Shown: positions 1 to 8,164 of the stretch, in pieces
Layout of the letters: each line of letters opens with the position of its first letter
Position numbering within the stretch: position 1 is the first letter of the stretch
Made by a program: the position numbers and the translations under genes
Origin: Mesorhizobium escarrei
GTDB lineage: Bacteria > Pseudomonadota > Alphaproteobacteria > Rhizobiales > Rhizobiaceae
NCBI RefSeq assembly: GCF_935825525.1
Contig: NZ_CAKXZT010000117.1
Coordinates: 184,062 to 224,252 of the forward strand
Direction of reading: 5' to 3'
DNA length: 40,191 nt
The notes under the pieces: generated by a model
What the model saw: only the letters and a program-made list of their open reading frames with translations
Database searches by the model: none
Told to the model about the DNA's origin: nothing

Positions 1-7
1 GCGACAT

Positions 8-66
8 CCAATCTCCCCCCAAGTGGGGGAGATGTCCGGCAGGACAGAGGGGGCGCGAAGGAACGC
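8..66 (+). repeat. Dispersed palindromic intergenic repeat, copy A
   Basis: A GC-rich element with an internal hairpin (CTCCCCCC then GGGGGAG) followed by a conserved GATGTCCGGCAGGACAGAGG stretch. Near-identical copies occur at 15948-15998 in the same orientation and at 15831-15890 and 39961-40020 in reverse orientation. All four lie outside genes. It has no coding potential and resembles the short intergenic palindromic repeats of Mesorhizobium-type genomes. Confidence 0.85.
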
Positions 67-85
67 GACTTAGCCGGGATCGCGA

Positions 86-118
86 AATTATTTTTGAATT
101 CCATTTGACTGAATAATT
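86..118. promoter_or_regulatory. Inverted repeat upstream of the ROK gene (candidate operator)
   Basis: Arms AATTATT (86-92) and AATAATT (112-118) are separated by 19 bases in a short AT-rich patch just upstream of the ROK gene, in otherwise GC-rich DNA. ROK repressors usually bind AT-rich inverted repeats near their own operon, so this is a plausible autoregulatory site. The assignment is inferred from position and symmetry only. Confidence 0.3.
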
Positions 119-156
119 CTTTGGTGCGAACCTCTTGTCTCCCAGGGACGCAAGCC

Positions 157-1323
157 ATGGCACTGCGGGGGACCAATCAGGAATTTGGGCGGCCCTACAA
201 CAGGCGCATCGTCCTCGAATCCATCCGCCTTCACGGTCCGATCGCGCGCGGCGACATTGCCCGGCGGGTCGGGCTCACCGTTCAAACGGTATCGACCATC
301 GTTCGCGAGCTGGAAGAACACGGCTACGTTCTATCGATGCGCGAAGAGCCGCGCGGGCGCGGTCTGCCTCCGGCGACCCTGCGGATCAACCCGGAGGGCG
401 GCTATGCCGTCGGCATCCACGTCACCCCGCTGGGTATCCATGCGGCGCTGATCAATTTGAGCGGAGACGTGATCGAGAGCGCCTACCGCGAGGCCGCCAA
501 CGCAACGCCAGACCATGCCTTCGATCTGATCGGCGCTATGGTGCTTGAATTGACCGGACTGCGGCCGGGCGGTCGCGTTCTCGGCATCGGCATGGCGCTG
601 CCCGGCCCTTTCGGCGTGGAGTCGATGAGCTTTATCGGCCCGACGACGATGACCGGCTGGAAGGACGTGGCGCTTCGGGAACGGCTGGAGGCCTCGACCG
701 GGCTGCCCGCGTTTTTTGAGACCGACATGGCGGCCGCGGCAATGGGCGAGCGCCTGTATGGCCTCGGGACGGGATATTCCGAATACTACTATCTCTATTT
801 CGGTGTCGGTCTTGGCGGCGTCATGGTCCATGACGGAAGCGCGTTGCGCGGCGCCTGGGGAAATGCCGGCGAGATCGGACACATCCCTGTCGTGCCGGGT
901 GGCGAGCCGTGCCCCTGTGGCAATCGCGGCTGCCTCGAAAGATACCTCTCGCTCGAGGCGCTGCGGCGCCGGAACATCGGCGACGCCGATTGGGTTGATG
1001 AAGTCAGGCCGATCTTCCGCAACGCCATCACCATCGTCGAGAACCTGTTCGATCCCGAAACCATCATCCTCGGCGGACTGGCGTCCACCGATTTGCTTGA
1101 ACGGCTGGCCGGTTCGGTCGCCAAGCTTCCCAACTCGATCTCGGCGCGAAACGACCGCTCGGCGCCGCGTGTCACCGTCGCGCGCGGCGGCCAGCATGCG
1201 GTGTTGCGCGGGGCCGCAGCACTTGCCGTCTCAGGAGTGCTTTCGCCCCGCTTCGGCCAGATATTCACCGCCGAGCGCGAACGCGGGCGAGATATACTGC
1301 AAGGCAGGGGGATCGCGGCATGA
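157..1323 (+). CDS. ROK-family transcriptional regulator
   Basis: A 388-residue protein with an N-terminal winged helix-turn-helix (about residues 17-60, with the GDIARRVGLTVQTVSTIVREL core) and a C-terminal ROK sugar-kinase-like domain. The ROK zinc motif is intact: H242 in GEIGHIP and the cysteines of CPCGNRGC at 252-259. The family includes NagC, Mlc and XylR-type repressors that respond to a sugar. I place the start at ATG 157, preceded by AGGGACG, rather than TTG 121 further upstream in the same frame. The stop overlaps the start of the ABC ATPase gene (ATGA), so the regulator is the first gene of the operon it probably controls. Its inducer is probably the sugar moved by the transporter; which sugar cannot be read. 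Confidence 0.9.
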   Translation: MALRGTNQEFGRPYNRRIVLESIRLHGPIARGDIARRVGLTVQTVSTIVRELEEHGYVLSMREEPRGRGLPPATLRINPEGGYAVGIHVTPLGIHAALINLSGDVIESAYREAANATPDHAFDLIGAMVLELTGLRPGGRVLGIGMALPGPFGVESMSFIGPTTMTGWKDVALRERLEASTGLPAFFETDMAAAAMGERLYGLGTGYSEYYYLYFGVGLGGVMVHDGSALRGAWGNAGEIGHIPVVPGGEPCPCGNRGCLERYLSLEALRRRNIGDADWVDEVRPIFRNAITIVENLFDPETIILGGLASTDLLERLAGSVAKLPNSISARNDRSAPRVTVARGGQHAVLRGAAALAVSGVLSPRFGQIFTAERERGRDILQGRGIAA

Positions 1324-2084
1324 GCGAACCTCTGCTGGTGCTCGACAACGTCACCAAGAACTATGGTGCGATCGAAGCGCTCAAGGGCATCAGCTTCTCG
1401 ATCGGCAAGGGCGAGGTGGTGGCGCTTTTGGGCGACAATGGCGCCGGCAAATCGACGCTGGTCAAGATCATCGCCGGTGGCCTGGAGCCGACCTCCGGCC
1501 GCATGCTGTTCGAGGGCAAGGAATTCCTCGCCAGATCTCCCGCCGAGGCCAAGGCGGCTGGGATCGAGACCGTCTACCAAGACCTCTCGCTTTGCACCAA
1601 TGTCGACGTGGTGGCCAATTTCTTCATGGGCCGCGAGATCACCAGGAAATTTCTTGGCGTTCCGGTGCTCGACGAACCCGCCATGGAGCAGGTGGTCGAA
1701 AAGGCTTTGGCCAGCGCTGGCACGCGCATCCCTTCGCTCAGGACCAATGTCGAGCACCTCTCGGGCGGCCAGCGGCAGGCCATCGAGCTCAATCGATTCG
1801 TCCACTTTGGCGGCAAGCTCGTGCTTCTCGACGAGCCGTTCGCAGCACTCGGTATCGAGCAGACGCGGCGCGGCCTCGACATGATCCGCCAGGTGGCGAG
1901 GCAAGGTATCGGCGTCGTCATCATCACCCATATCATGCAACAGGCCTTCCAGGTCGCCGACCGGATTGTGGTGATCCGGCAAGGTGTCGTGGCCGGCGAT
2001 GTCGCGCGCAACAAGACAAGTCCCGACGCGGTGATCGACATGATCACCGGAGAGACGCTCGCCGGTGCCGGACCGGCAGGCTGA
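1320..2084 (+). CDS. Sugar ABC transporter ATP-binding protein (single-domain, FrcA-like)
   Basis: The cytoplasmic ATPase of a sugar importer, 254 residues. Walker A is GDNGAGKST (38-46), the signature LSGGQ (147-151), Walker B LVLLDEP with D171/E172, and the H-loop histidine is H204. It carries one nucleotide-binding domain, unlike the duplicated RbsA/XylG proteins of about 500 residues, so it should act as a homodimer as FrcA does in rhizobial fructose transport. The residue after DEP is F where T is usual in this family. It overlaps the ROK gene by four bases and is followed 39 bases later by the binding-protein gene, which has its own SD (AGGAG). Confidence 0.93.
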   Translation: MSEPLLVLDNVTKNYGAIEALKGISFSIGKGEVVALLGDNGAGKSTLVKIIAGGLEPTSGRMLFEGKEFLARSPAEAKAAGIETVYQDLSLCTNVDVVANFFMGREITRKFLGVPVLDEPAMEQVVEKALASAGTRIPSLRTNVEHLSGGQRQAIELNRFVHFGGKLVLLDEPFAALGIEQTRRGLDMIRQVARQGIGVVIITHIMQQAFQVADRIVVIRQGVVAGDVARNKTSPDAVIDMITGETLAGAGPAG

Positions 2085-2123
2085 GGGACAAACGAGGGGT
2101 CCGGCGCAAGAGGAGCGAACGAC

Positions 2124-3164
2124 ATGAAGAAAATACTTCTTTCCGTCTTCGGTATCCTGGCACTGGCCTTTGCCACGCTCACGCCGGCATTCGCCCAGTC
2201 CAAGGGCACCGTCTACTATCTGGTGCCGACATTGCTCGACGAATTCCAGACCGGCTCGGTGAGCGCTCTGGAGATGTTCCTGAAGCAGGTCGGCTACGAG
2301 ATGAAGACGCTGAACGCCGATAACAAGACCGACGCTCAGCAATCTCAGATGAACGACGTCATTGCGCTCAAGCCGTCGGCGATCATTCTTGCCGCCGTCG
2401 ATTTCAATGCGTTGAAGCCATCTATCGAGGCCGCCCGCGCCGCCGGCGTCCCGGTGGTCGAGTTCGATCGCCAGATCACCTCGACACCGTCCGACTTCAC
2501 GTCGGTGGCGGGAACGGTCGAGATCGGCCAGATTGCCGCCGATCAGGCCGAGAAGCTCTTGAAGGCGAAGCACGGATCGGTGAAAGGCAAGATCCTCCAA
2601 GTGCTTGGCGATCCTGGCGACCCCTACACGCTCGACATCCAGAAGGGTTTCGAGGAGAAGATGAAGGCGTTCCCGGATGTCAAGATCATCTCGGTGCCTG
2701 CCATGCAATGGGAAGCCAGCAATGCCGGCACCATCGTTGCCGACCAGATGCTCGCCAACCCTGATATCGACCTGATCTTCAGCCACGCCGCCCATCTCTC
2801 GGTCGCCGCCGTCGCCTCGCTCGAGGCCGCCGGCAAAAAGCCGGGCGACGTCATGCTGATGAGCTCGAACGGTGCGCCGGTCGGCCTCGACCTGATCCGC
2901 AAAGGCTGGCTCAACGTCGAAGTCGAACAGCCGCTCTACGCTCAGGCCGCCGCCGTCGCCATGTTCATGGACAAGGTCGTCAACAAGCAGGAGATCAAGC
3001 CGGGCGAGTACGACGTGCTCGGCCTGAAGTCGACTGTGACCATCGAAGCCTGGGGACCGAATATAAAAATCCCCGGCGCTGCGATCACCAAGGAAAACGT
3101 CGACAACCCGGCCTTCTGGGGCAATCTGAAGCCGCCCTCGGGCACCGTGAAGCCGGTCGAATAG
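2124..3164 (+). CDS. Periplasmic sugar-binding protein (Peripla_BP_4 / RbsB-like)
   Basis: A 346-residue solute-binding protein. Residues 1-24 form a Sec signal peptide (KK, then a hydrophobic stretch ending in AFA before Q25). The mature part has the type I periplasmic fold pattern of ribose/xylose/fructose binders, including the [14 protein letters not shown] region, VVEFDRQI, and a C-terminal hinge segment. AGGAG precedes the ATG. It should deliver the sugar to the permease encoded next. A GC-rich hairpin at 3182-3200 follows the stop and probably protects this part of the message, as binding proteins are needed in excess over the membrane subunits. Confidence 0.92.
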   Translation: MKKILLSVFGILALAFATLTPAFAQSKGTVYYLVPTLLDEFQTGSVSALEMFLKQVGYEMKTLNADNKTDAQQSQMNDVIALKPSAIILAAVDFNALKPSIEAARAAGVPVVEFDRQITSTPSDFTSVAGTVEIGQIAADQAEKLLKAKHGSVKGKILQVLGDPGDPYTLDIQKGFEEKMKAFPDVKIISVPAMQWEASNAGTIVADQMLANPDIDLIFSHAAHLSVAAVASLEAAGKKPGDVMLMSSNGAPVGLDLIRKGWLNVEVEQPLYAQAAAVAMFMDKVVNKQEIKPGEYDVLGLKSTVTIEAWGPNIKIPGAAITKENVDNPAFWGNLKPPSGTVKPVE

Positions 3165-3181
3165 CAAAGTCGCCCAGGGCT

Positions 3182-3200
3182 TCGGGCCGCGCTGGCCCGA
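3182..3200 (+). other. Intercistronic hairpin after the binding-protein gene
   Basis: TCGGGCC (3182-3188) and GGCCCGA (3194-3200) form a 7-bp stem with loop GCGCT. No T-run follows, so it is more likely an RNA-stabilising or attenuating hairpin than a full terminator. It covers a possible ATG at 3200, which argues against that codon as the permease start. Confidence 0.55.
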
Positions 3201-3292
3201 TGCCCCAGCCTCTTTGCAGCTCGGCGCGTTCGAACGGACGCAAGGCAAGCTGCAGCAATTTTCAATCCGCGCATAACCCTTTCCGAGGATCG

Positions 3293-4309
3293 ATGCGCCA
3301 GCCGGATCAGCACATGTCGCCCCGCACGCGCCACGCCCTCGAGTTCGTCCTCGACAACCTCGTCTGGTTCATGCTGGTCTTCGTGCTGGTGGTCTTCTCC
3401 ATCGCCATTCCGAACTATTTCCAGCTCGGCATCTTCGCCAACATCATAGAGGCGTCGAGCGTGCTTGGCGTCATGTCGATCGGCCTGGCGCTGGTCATCA
3501 TCACCGGTCACATGGACCTGTCGGTCGAATCCGTGGCGGCGCTCAGTGCGATGGCCGTCGGCATCCTGTTCTGCTCGGCGGGTATCGGCCTTGGCGTTCA
3601 ATTGCACCCGGAATGGCTGATGGTTCCGGTTTCGTTGCTGATCGCCCTTGCTGTCGGCGGCATCATCGGCGCCATCAACGGCTATCTGGTCGTCAAGGTG
3701 AAGATGAGTGCCTTCATCATCACGCTGGCGTCCTACATCTGGGTGCGTGGCCTCGTGCTGGTCATTTCCGGCGGCCGCTCGGCACAGGATCTTGCGCCGG
3801 CAATCCGCTGGTTCGGCATTCAGCGCCTCCTTGGCCTGCCGCTCACCGCCTGGATCGCGATTGCGTGTTTCGTGGCCTTCTCGCTGATCATGGCCAAGAC
3901 CCCGTTCGGCAGGCACCTAATCATGATCGGCGGCAACGAGACCGCAACCTTCCGCGCCGGCATCCGCGTCCACCGCAACCTCGTCATCGCCTTCGTTCTC
4001 GCTGGCGCTATCGCCGGCCTCGCCGGCTGGCTGCTGGCGATCCGCACCTCCGGCGCCACCGCCAATCTCGGCGTCGGCCTGCTGTTCAACGCCTTCGCCG
4101 CCGTCGTCATCGGCGGTGTCAGCCTGAAGGGCGGCGTCGGCACCCTGCCCGGCGTCTATGCCGGAGTGCTGTTGCTGTCGGCCATCAACACGGCGATCAA
4201 CCTCATGGGCCTTCCGGCCAACTTCACCCAGGTGATTCACGGCCTGCTGGTGCTTGCCGCCGTATTGCTCGACGCATTCAAGCAAACCATCCGCCAGAGG
4301 CTGGCATGA
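3293..4309 (+). CDS. Sugar ABC transporter permease (RbsC/XylH family)
   Basis: A 338-residue inner-membrane protein with about eight to ten hydrophobic helices (first at about residues 20-37, last close to the C-terminus). It has the BPD_transp_2 pattern, including a GGVSLKGGVGTLPGV segment near residue 280 that resembles the EAA-like loop contacting the ATPase. It forms the translocation channel with the ATPase and binding protein of this operon. I chose ATG 3293, with GAGGA four bases upstream; the frame stays open to ATG 3200, but that codon lies inside the hairpin. ATG 3314 is another option. The stop overlaps the next gene by four bases (ATGA at 4306-4309). Confidence 0.9.
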   Translation: MRQPDQHMSPRTRHALEFVLDNLVWFMLVFVLVVFSIAIPNYFQLGIFANIIEASSVLGVMSIGLALVIITGHMDLSVESVAALSAMAVGILFCSAGIGLGVQLHPEWLMVPVSLLIALAVGGIIGAINGYLVVKVKMSAFIITLASYIWVRGLVLVISGGRSAQDLAPAIRWFGIQRLLGLPLTAWIAIACFVAFSLIMAKTPFGRHLIMIGGNETATFRAGIRVHRNLVIAFVLAGAIAGLAGWLLAIRTSGATANLGVGLLFNAFAAVVIGGVSLKGGVGTLPGVYAGVLLLSAINTAINLMGLPANFTQVIHGLLVLAAVLLDAFKQTIRQRLA

Positions 4310-5091
4310 CCGGGCGTCCAGGGATCGGAAGACTTTCGGACAAGGTCGCGCTGATCGTCGGCAGCGCGCGCGGCATCGGCAAGGGCATCGCACAACGATT
4401 TGCCGACGAGGGCGCGAAGCTGGTCCTGGCCGATACCGAAGTCGAGGCCGGGCAAGCGGCCGCGGACGAAGTCGGCGCTGCCTTCATTCGCACCGACATC
4501 TCGCAGATGGCCGATGCCGAGGCCGCTGTTGCGCTGGCGCTCGAACATCACGGCCGTCTCGACATCATGGTCCAGAATGCCGGCATCTATCCCTGGCAGT
4601 TGCTGGAAAACACCAGTCCGGAGGACTGGGACCGTGTCATGGCGGTCAATTTGCGCGGCAGCTTCAATGCCGCCCGTGCGGCGCTCATTCCGATGAAGGC
4701 GCAGCACTTTGGCCGCATGCTGTTCACGTCCTCGATTACCGGCCCGCACGTTACCAGCCCCGGTCACGGCCACTATTCGGCGACCAAGGCCGGCATCAAC
4801 GGCCTGATCCGTTCGGCCGCCCTCGAATTCTCGGGCTATGGCATCACCGTCAACGGTGTCGAGCCCGGCAACATCCTCACCGAAGCAATCCAGCTGCATC
4901 GCGGCGCCGCCTATATCAAGAACATGGAGGACTCCATACCGCTCGGCCGCCTCGGCAGCCCGCGCGACGTGGCCAATGCCTTCCTGTTCCTGGCCTCGGA
5001 CGACGCCAGCTATATCACCGGCACGACCATCATCGTCGACGGCGGGCAGCTGCTGCCCGAGGGCAAGGATTTTCGGCTCCTTCCGCCATAA
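4306..5091 (+). CDS. SDR-family NAD(P)-dependent oxidoreductase
   Basis: A 261-residue classical short-chain dehydrogenase. The cofactor-binding turn is GSARGIG (19-25), with S where the consensus has T; NAG follows at the end of beta-4. The catalytic residues are S142/S143, Y157 and K161 (YSATK). An acidic D after beta-2 (LADTE) suggests a preference for NAD over NADP. It is translationally coupled to the permease gene, so its substrate is probably the imported sugar or polyol, oxidised as the first catabolic step. The specific substrate is not identifiable. It is the last gene of the operon; the 196 bases after it carry no gene. Confidence 0.9.
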   Translation: MTGRPGIGRLSDKVALIVGSARGIGKGIAQRFADEGAKLVLADTEVEAGQAAADEVGAAFIRTDISQMADAEAAVALALEHHGRLDIMVQNAGIYPWQLLENTSPEDWDRVMAVNLRGSFNAARAALIPMKAQHFGRMLFTSSITGPHVTSPGHGHYSATKAGINGLIRSAALEFSGYGITVNGVEPGNILTEAIQLHRGAAYIKNMEDSIPLGRLGSPRDVANAFLFLASDDASYITGTTIIVDGGQLLPEGKDFRLLPP

Positions 5092-5287
5092 TCTTTCGGC
5101 GCCGGTTTTCGCCAGACGTGCGGCGGCGCCGACGAAACAAAGCTGCGCCCGATAAAGCTCGATTCGCTACCAATGCTTCAACATCGGTTTACCCGAGTTT
5201 GGTAACAGCAACGACGCTCGTTTCATGATCAAGCAAAGGGCCTACCTTGCCGCAGCATCATAGCTCTCCTTTCGGCAACCTCAGCGA

Positions 5288-6454
5288 GTGCAATTGGAGA
5301 TTGCAGGGCTGCCAGAACTCCGCTGCCGGGAGCCGGGCTTGAGCGTCATTCGCGCCCTGGAAGGCGCCGATCTTCCGGCAGTCGCAGGCATGTTCCAACG
5401 CGTGCTGCGCAAGGAGCGGACCGAAGCGCCGGCCTCGCTCATCGACTATTTGAGACGGTTTTATCTGGAGGCGCCCGGTTGCGGAGGCGATCTGCGGTCG
5501 CTTGTCCACGTCAACGATGCCGGCCGCGTTTCCGGGTTTGTCGGCGTTCACGTATTACCGATGCAGTTCAACGGCCGGCAATTACACGCCGCCATTTGCA
5601 GCTCGCTCATGGTCGAGGATCATGGGCGTGACCCGATGGCCGGCGCTCGCTTGTTGAAGGCTTATCTGGATGGCCCGCAGGACATCTCCTTCAGCGAGAC
5701 CGCCAATGACATTTCCACGAAATTGTGGACCCGGCTGCGCGGCGTTGTCCTGCCGCAATACAGTCTCGACTGGGTGCGTGTGATGCGGCCGGCCAGCTTT
5801 GTGCTCGGCCTTTCCGCCAGTCGCATGAAGCTTGCCCGCATGCTCAATCCGTTTACCCATGCCCTCGACCGATTTTATTGCAGGCGAATGAAGTCCAGCG
5901 AACGACGCTGGTCCGGCGTGGCGCCGGACGGGGCAGGTCATGGCGCTTTTCGGACGTCCCAAATCGACAGCGACGCATTTGCCAGGCTCGTCGAACCGTT
6001 GACCGCCCAGTTCGCCCTGCGCCCGAATTGGGCGGAAGGCCAGCTTGATCATATGCTGACCGATGCGGCACAAAAGCCGGATCTGGGCGAGCTTGTCTAT
6101 GTTGCCGTGGCATCGCCGGTCGGCACCAATGTCGGCGCATTCGCCTATCACGCACGGGCGGATGGAATCGGTCGCGTGCTGCAGCTCCTCGCCCTCCCCG
6201 GCCAGGCGGGTTCCGTCATCGACTGCCTGATCGATGATGCTGCCGTACGCGGCGTCAGCGGCCTGCGCGGACGCATTCAACCCGCACTCCTGGAAGCGAT
6301 GCTAGGGCGACGCATTGCTTTCCTGACCGTTGCCTCGACCGTGGTGCATTCACGCGAACCAGAGCTTTTGAATGCCATGAAGAACTCGCAAGCCTTCCTG
6401 AACGGGCTTGCGGGCGAGCAGTGGAGCCGGCTGATCGGCGGCCGCTTCACCTGA
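5288..6454 (+). CDS. GNAT-like acyltransferase-family protein, function unknown
   Basis: A 388-residue cytoplasmic protein without signal peptide or membrane helix. Residues about 20-150 follow the GNAT order: a helix-rich start (RALEGADLPAVAGMFQRVL), a beta strand with GRVSGFVGVHVLP, and a SSLMVEDHGRDPMAGARLL segment resembling the acetyl-CoA-binding turn. The second half is less typical and may be a degenerate second GNAT domain. It starts with GTG at 5288 with no strong SD; ATG 5387 is possible but would cut into the domain. It converges on the flavoprotein gene of the neighbouring minus-strand locus, with 145 bases between the stops. I infer it may acylate an intermediate of that locus, but it is transcribed separately. 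Confidence 0.65.
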   Translation: MQLEIAGLPELRCREPGLSVIRALEGADLPAVAGMFQRVLRKERTEAPASLIDYLRRFYLEAPGCGGDLRSLVHVNDAGRVSGFVGVHVLPMQFNGRQLHAAICSSLMVEDHGRDPMAGARLLKAYLDGPQDISFSETANDISTKLWTRLRGVVLPQYSLDWVRVMRPASFVLGLSASRMKLARMLNPFTHALDRFYCRRMKSSERRWSGVAPDGAGHGAFRTSQIDSDAFARLVEPLTAQFALRPNWAEGQLDHMLTDAAQKPDLGELVYVAVASPVGTNVGAFAYHARADGIGRVLQLLALPGQAGSVIDCLIDDAAVRGVSGLRGRIQPALLEAMLGRRIAFLTVASTVVHSREPELLNAMKNSQAFLNGLAGEQWSRLIGGRFT

Positions 6455-6599
6455 AGCGTTCAGTCGTGCGGGAGCGAAGTTATTGGCTGATCGTTGGAGA
6501 CCTTTGCCGGCGGCGCAAGGCGGTGGCTGACGATCTGCCGGCCTCTGACACTGATCCCGGCCCTGACTGTCAGGAGCTTCTTGACTATGCCAAAGGCGG

Positions 6600-7856
6600 T
6601 CACGAATGCCCTGCGATATGTTCGACAAGGCGAGGTGCTTCCTCGGCGATCACCAAGATGATGCCTGACTTGCGTGTGGAGGCGAAGTCCAGCCCTGCGT
6701 AGTAAAGGCCCGGCAGGGCGGCCACGCCATCCACGTGAACAGGCTGTCCCGCGCTGTCGAGCGCACCGGGAAGCCTGATCCAACTGAAATCGCCCTTAAA
6801 GCCCGTGCACCACACCACGCTCGTTACGCCGGAGGGGGAGAGATCGAGCGAACCGATCGTCGGGTTCGGCTGACGCATCGCGACCGTCTCCGCCGGGTCG
6901 GGCTCCGCAACGGGTGCATCGATCCCCATACGGCTGATATAGTCGTCGACATGGCGTTTGACATTTTCGGAGGCTTCATCCGCAAAGCGGACATTCGCTT
7001 CGAGATCGTCGGCAAACGAGAGGCTGCCGCCATCCTCGATGCCGGTGAAACGGCCTAGCAGCACGACACCCTGGGCGCTCAGCGCCTGAAGGCTTATCGA
7101 ACGCGTCGACCCGAGCACGCCACGCGGCGGGGTGCGTCCCGCAAGTCGAATGACCTCCTCCCGGCGGACGTCGAGAAACCCGCTTTCGAGCAGCCAGACC
7201 ATTATGTCGCGACCCCGGTAGCGACGTGGAAGCCGTCCGACACGACTGGTCGCAAGGAAGACCGTTCGACCCGCGTCTGCCAATTCCTCCGCGATCTGAG
7301 CACCAGATTGGCCGCTTCCGACCACCAGCACCGCTCCATCGGGCAGATCGGCAGCGCTGCGGTAACCGGAAGCGTCGATCTGGCGGAGAGCTGGCGACAA
7401 CGCGGCGGCCCAGACCGGGCGCACCGGACAATTCAGGCTGCCGCTTGCGACGATCACATTGCGCGCCCAAAGCGTGCCGTGTGAGGTGGTCAGCCGATAG
7501 GCGCCATTCTCGTGCGTGAGTTCGCTTACCGCCGTATCCGGTTCGATCGGCAGCGCGTTGCGCCCGGCGAAATCCTCAAGGAGAGTGACGAACTGATCGC
7601 GCGTCAGGGCACCATCCGGATCCGGACCGTCATAGCAATCGCCCGGCATGACGGTCTGCACGTTGGGAGTATTCATCCGAAATAAATCCCATCGCTGTGT
7701 GCGCCAGGTCTCTCCTATGCGGCCCCGCTCCAATATGCTGTGGCGCAGGCCCCTTCGCGCCAGCCAATAGCTGACACCCAGGCCGGCCCAGCCGGCCCCG
7801 ATGACGACAGCATCGAGAACATCGCCGCCATCGGTCATTTGCTGCGGTGATCTCAT
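6600..7856 (-). CDS. FAD/NAD(P)-dependent monooxygenase-like protein (CzcO/YUCCA type)
   Basis: A 418-residue flavoprotein with two Rossmann motifs: the FAD-binding GAGWAGLG near the N-terminus and an NADPH-binding GSGQSGAQ near residue 180. It also has a WCTGF motif and a C-terminal ALPGLYYAGLDF segment, all typical of CzcO/flavin-containing monooxygenases. These enzymes hydroxylate nitrogen or sulfur or carry out Baeyer-Villiger chemistry on small molecules. I chose ATG 7856, preceded by GGGGGCG; TTG 7871 and ATG 7838 are alternatives. It lies downstream of the nadE-like gene on the same strand, separated by an inverted repeat and a small ORF, so it may be a separate unit of the same locus. 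The substrate is unknown. Confidence 0.85.
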   Translation of the reverse strand: MRSPQQMTDGGDVLDAVVIGAGWAGLGVSYWLARRGLRHSILERGRIGETWRTQRWDLFRMNTPNVQTVMPGDCYDGPDPDGALTRDQFVTLLEDFAGRNALPIEPDTAVSELTHENGAYRLTTSHGTLWARNVIVASGSLNCPVRPVWAAALSPALRQIDASGYRSAADLPDGAVLVVGSGQSGAQIAEELADAGRTVFLATSRVGRLPRRYRGRDIMVWLLESGFLDVRREEVIRLAGRTPPRGVLGSTRSISLQALSAQGVVLLGRFTGIEDGGSLSFADDLEANVRFADEASENVKRHVDDYISRMGIDAPVAEPDPAETVAMRQPNPTIGSLDLSPSGVTSVVWCTGFKGDFSWIRLPGALDSAGQPVHVDGVAALPGLYYAGLDFASTRKSGIILVIAEEAPRLVEHIAGHS

Positions 7857-7886
7857 AATCGCCCCCGGCAATCTCGCCGCGCAGCA

Positions 7887-8093
7887 TTAAGCCTTGTCCA
7901 CGGCAACTAGTCCAGCACCGCCGATTCCGTCCGACTGGCCGACCGCATTCCGGTTCGCCAGCCTCTCGCCAGAGCGCAAGGCGAACCCGAGAACCTCCAA
8001 CGTAGTCTCATCGAGAAACTCCCTTGCTCCGTCCACGGAAAGCCGATTACAGATCAAGACGGACAGGACAATGGGGGGCGGACCATCGGTCAC
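7887..8093 (-). CDS. Small hypothetical ORF, 68 aa
   Basis: An open frame from GTG 8093 on the same strand as its neighbours, ending 30 bases before the flavoprotein start. The product is mildly acidic with no signal peptide or recognisable domain. The start has only a weak purine stretch (AGAGA) upstream, and the other strand is also open over nearly the same span, so coding is uncertain. If real, it would be cotranscribed with the flavoprotein gene. Confidence 0.3.
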   Translation of the reverse strand: MTDGPPPIVLSVLICNRLSVDGAREFLDETTLEVLGFALRSGERLANRNAVGQSDGIGGAGLVAVDKA

Positions 8094-8098
8094 TCTCT

Positions 8099-8148
8099 AA
8101 AGCGCGTCGCATGAAGCCGGTAGAGGCCGGTCGAACGCGTCGCGCTTT
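8099..8148 (-). terminator. Inverted repeat after the nadE-like gene (possible terminator)
   Basis: AAAGCGCGTCGC (8099-8110) and GCGTCGCGCTTT (8137-8148) pair over 11 of 12 positions, with a GCCGG-rich loop. It sits 17 bases past the stop of the nadE-like gene. There is no long T-run, so termination may be partial. A palindrome of this AAAGCG...CGCTTT type may also be a dispersed intergenic element. Confidence 0.45.
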
Positions 8149-8164
8149 AGGTTGGAGGGGCAGG

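Noticed and set aside
795..3248. 817-aa open frame on the minus strand opposite the ROK/ABC operon
   Set aside because: It is antisense to three well-supported genes with clear motifs; its composition (His/Arg/Asp-rich, no domain) is that of a GC-rich shadow frame.
7894..8100. 68-aa plus-strand frame opposite the small minus-strand ORF
   Set aside because: No SD, low-complexity Ser/Pro/Arg composition, and opposite to the direction of the locus.
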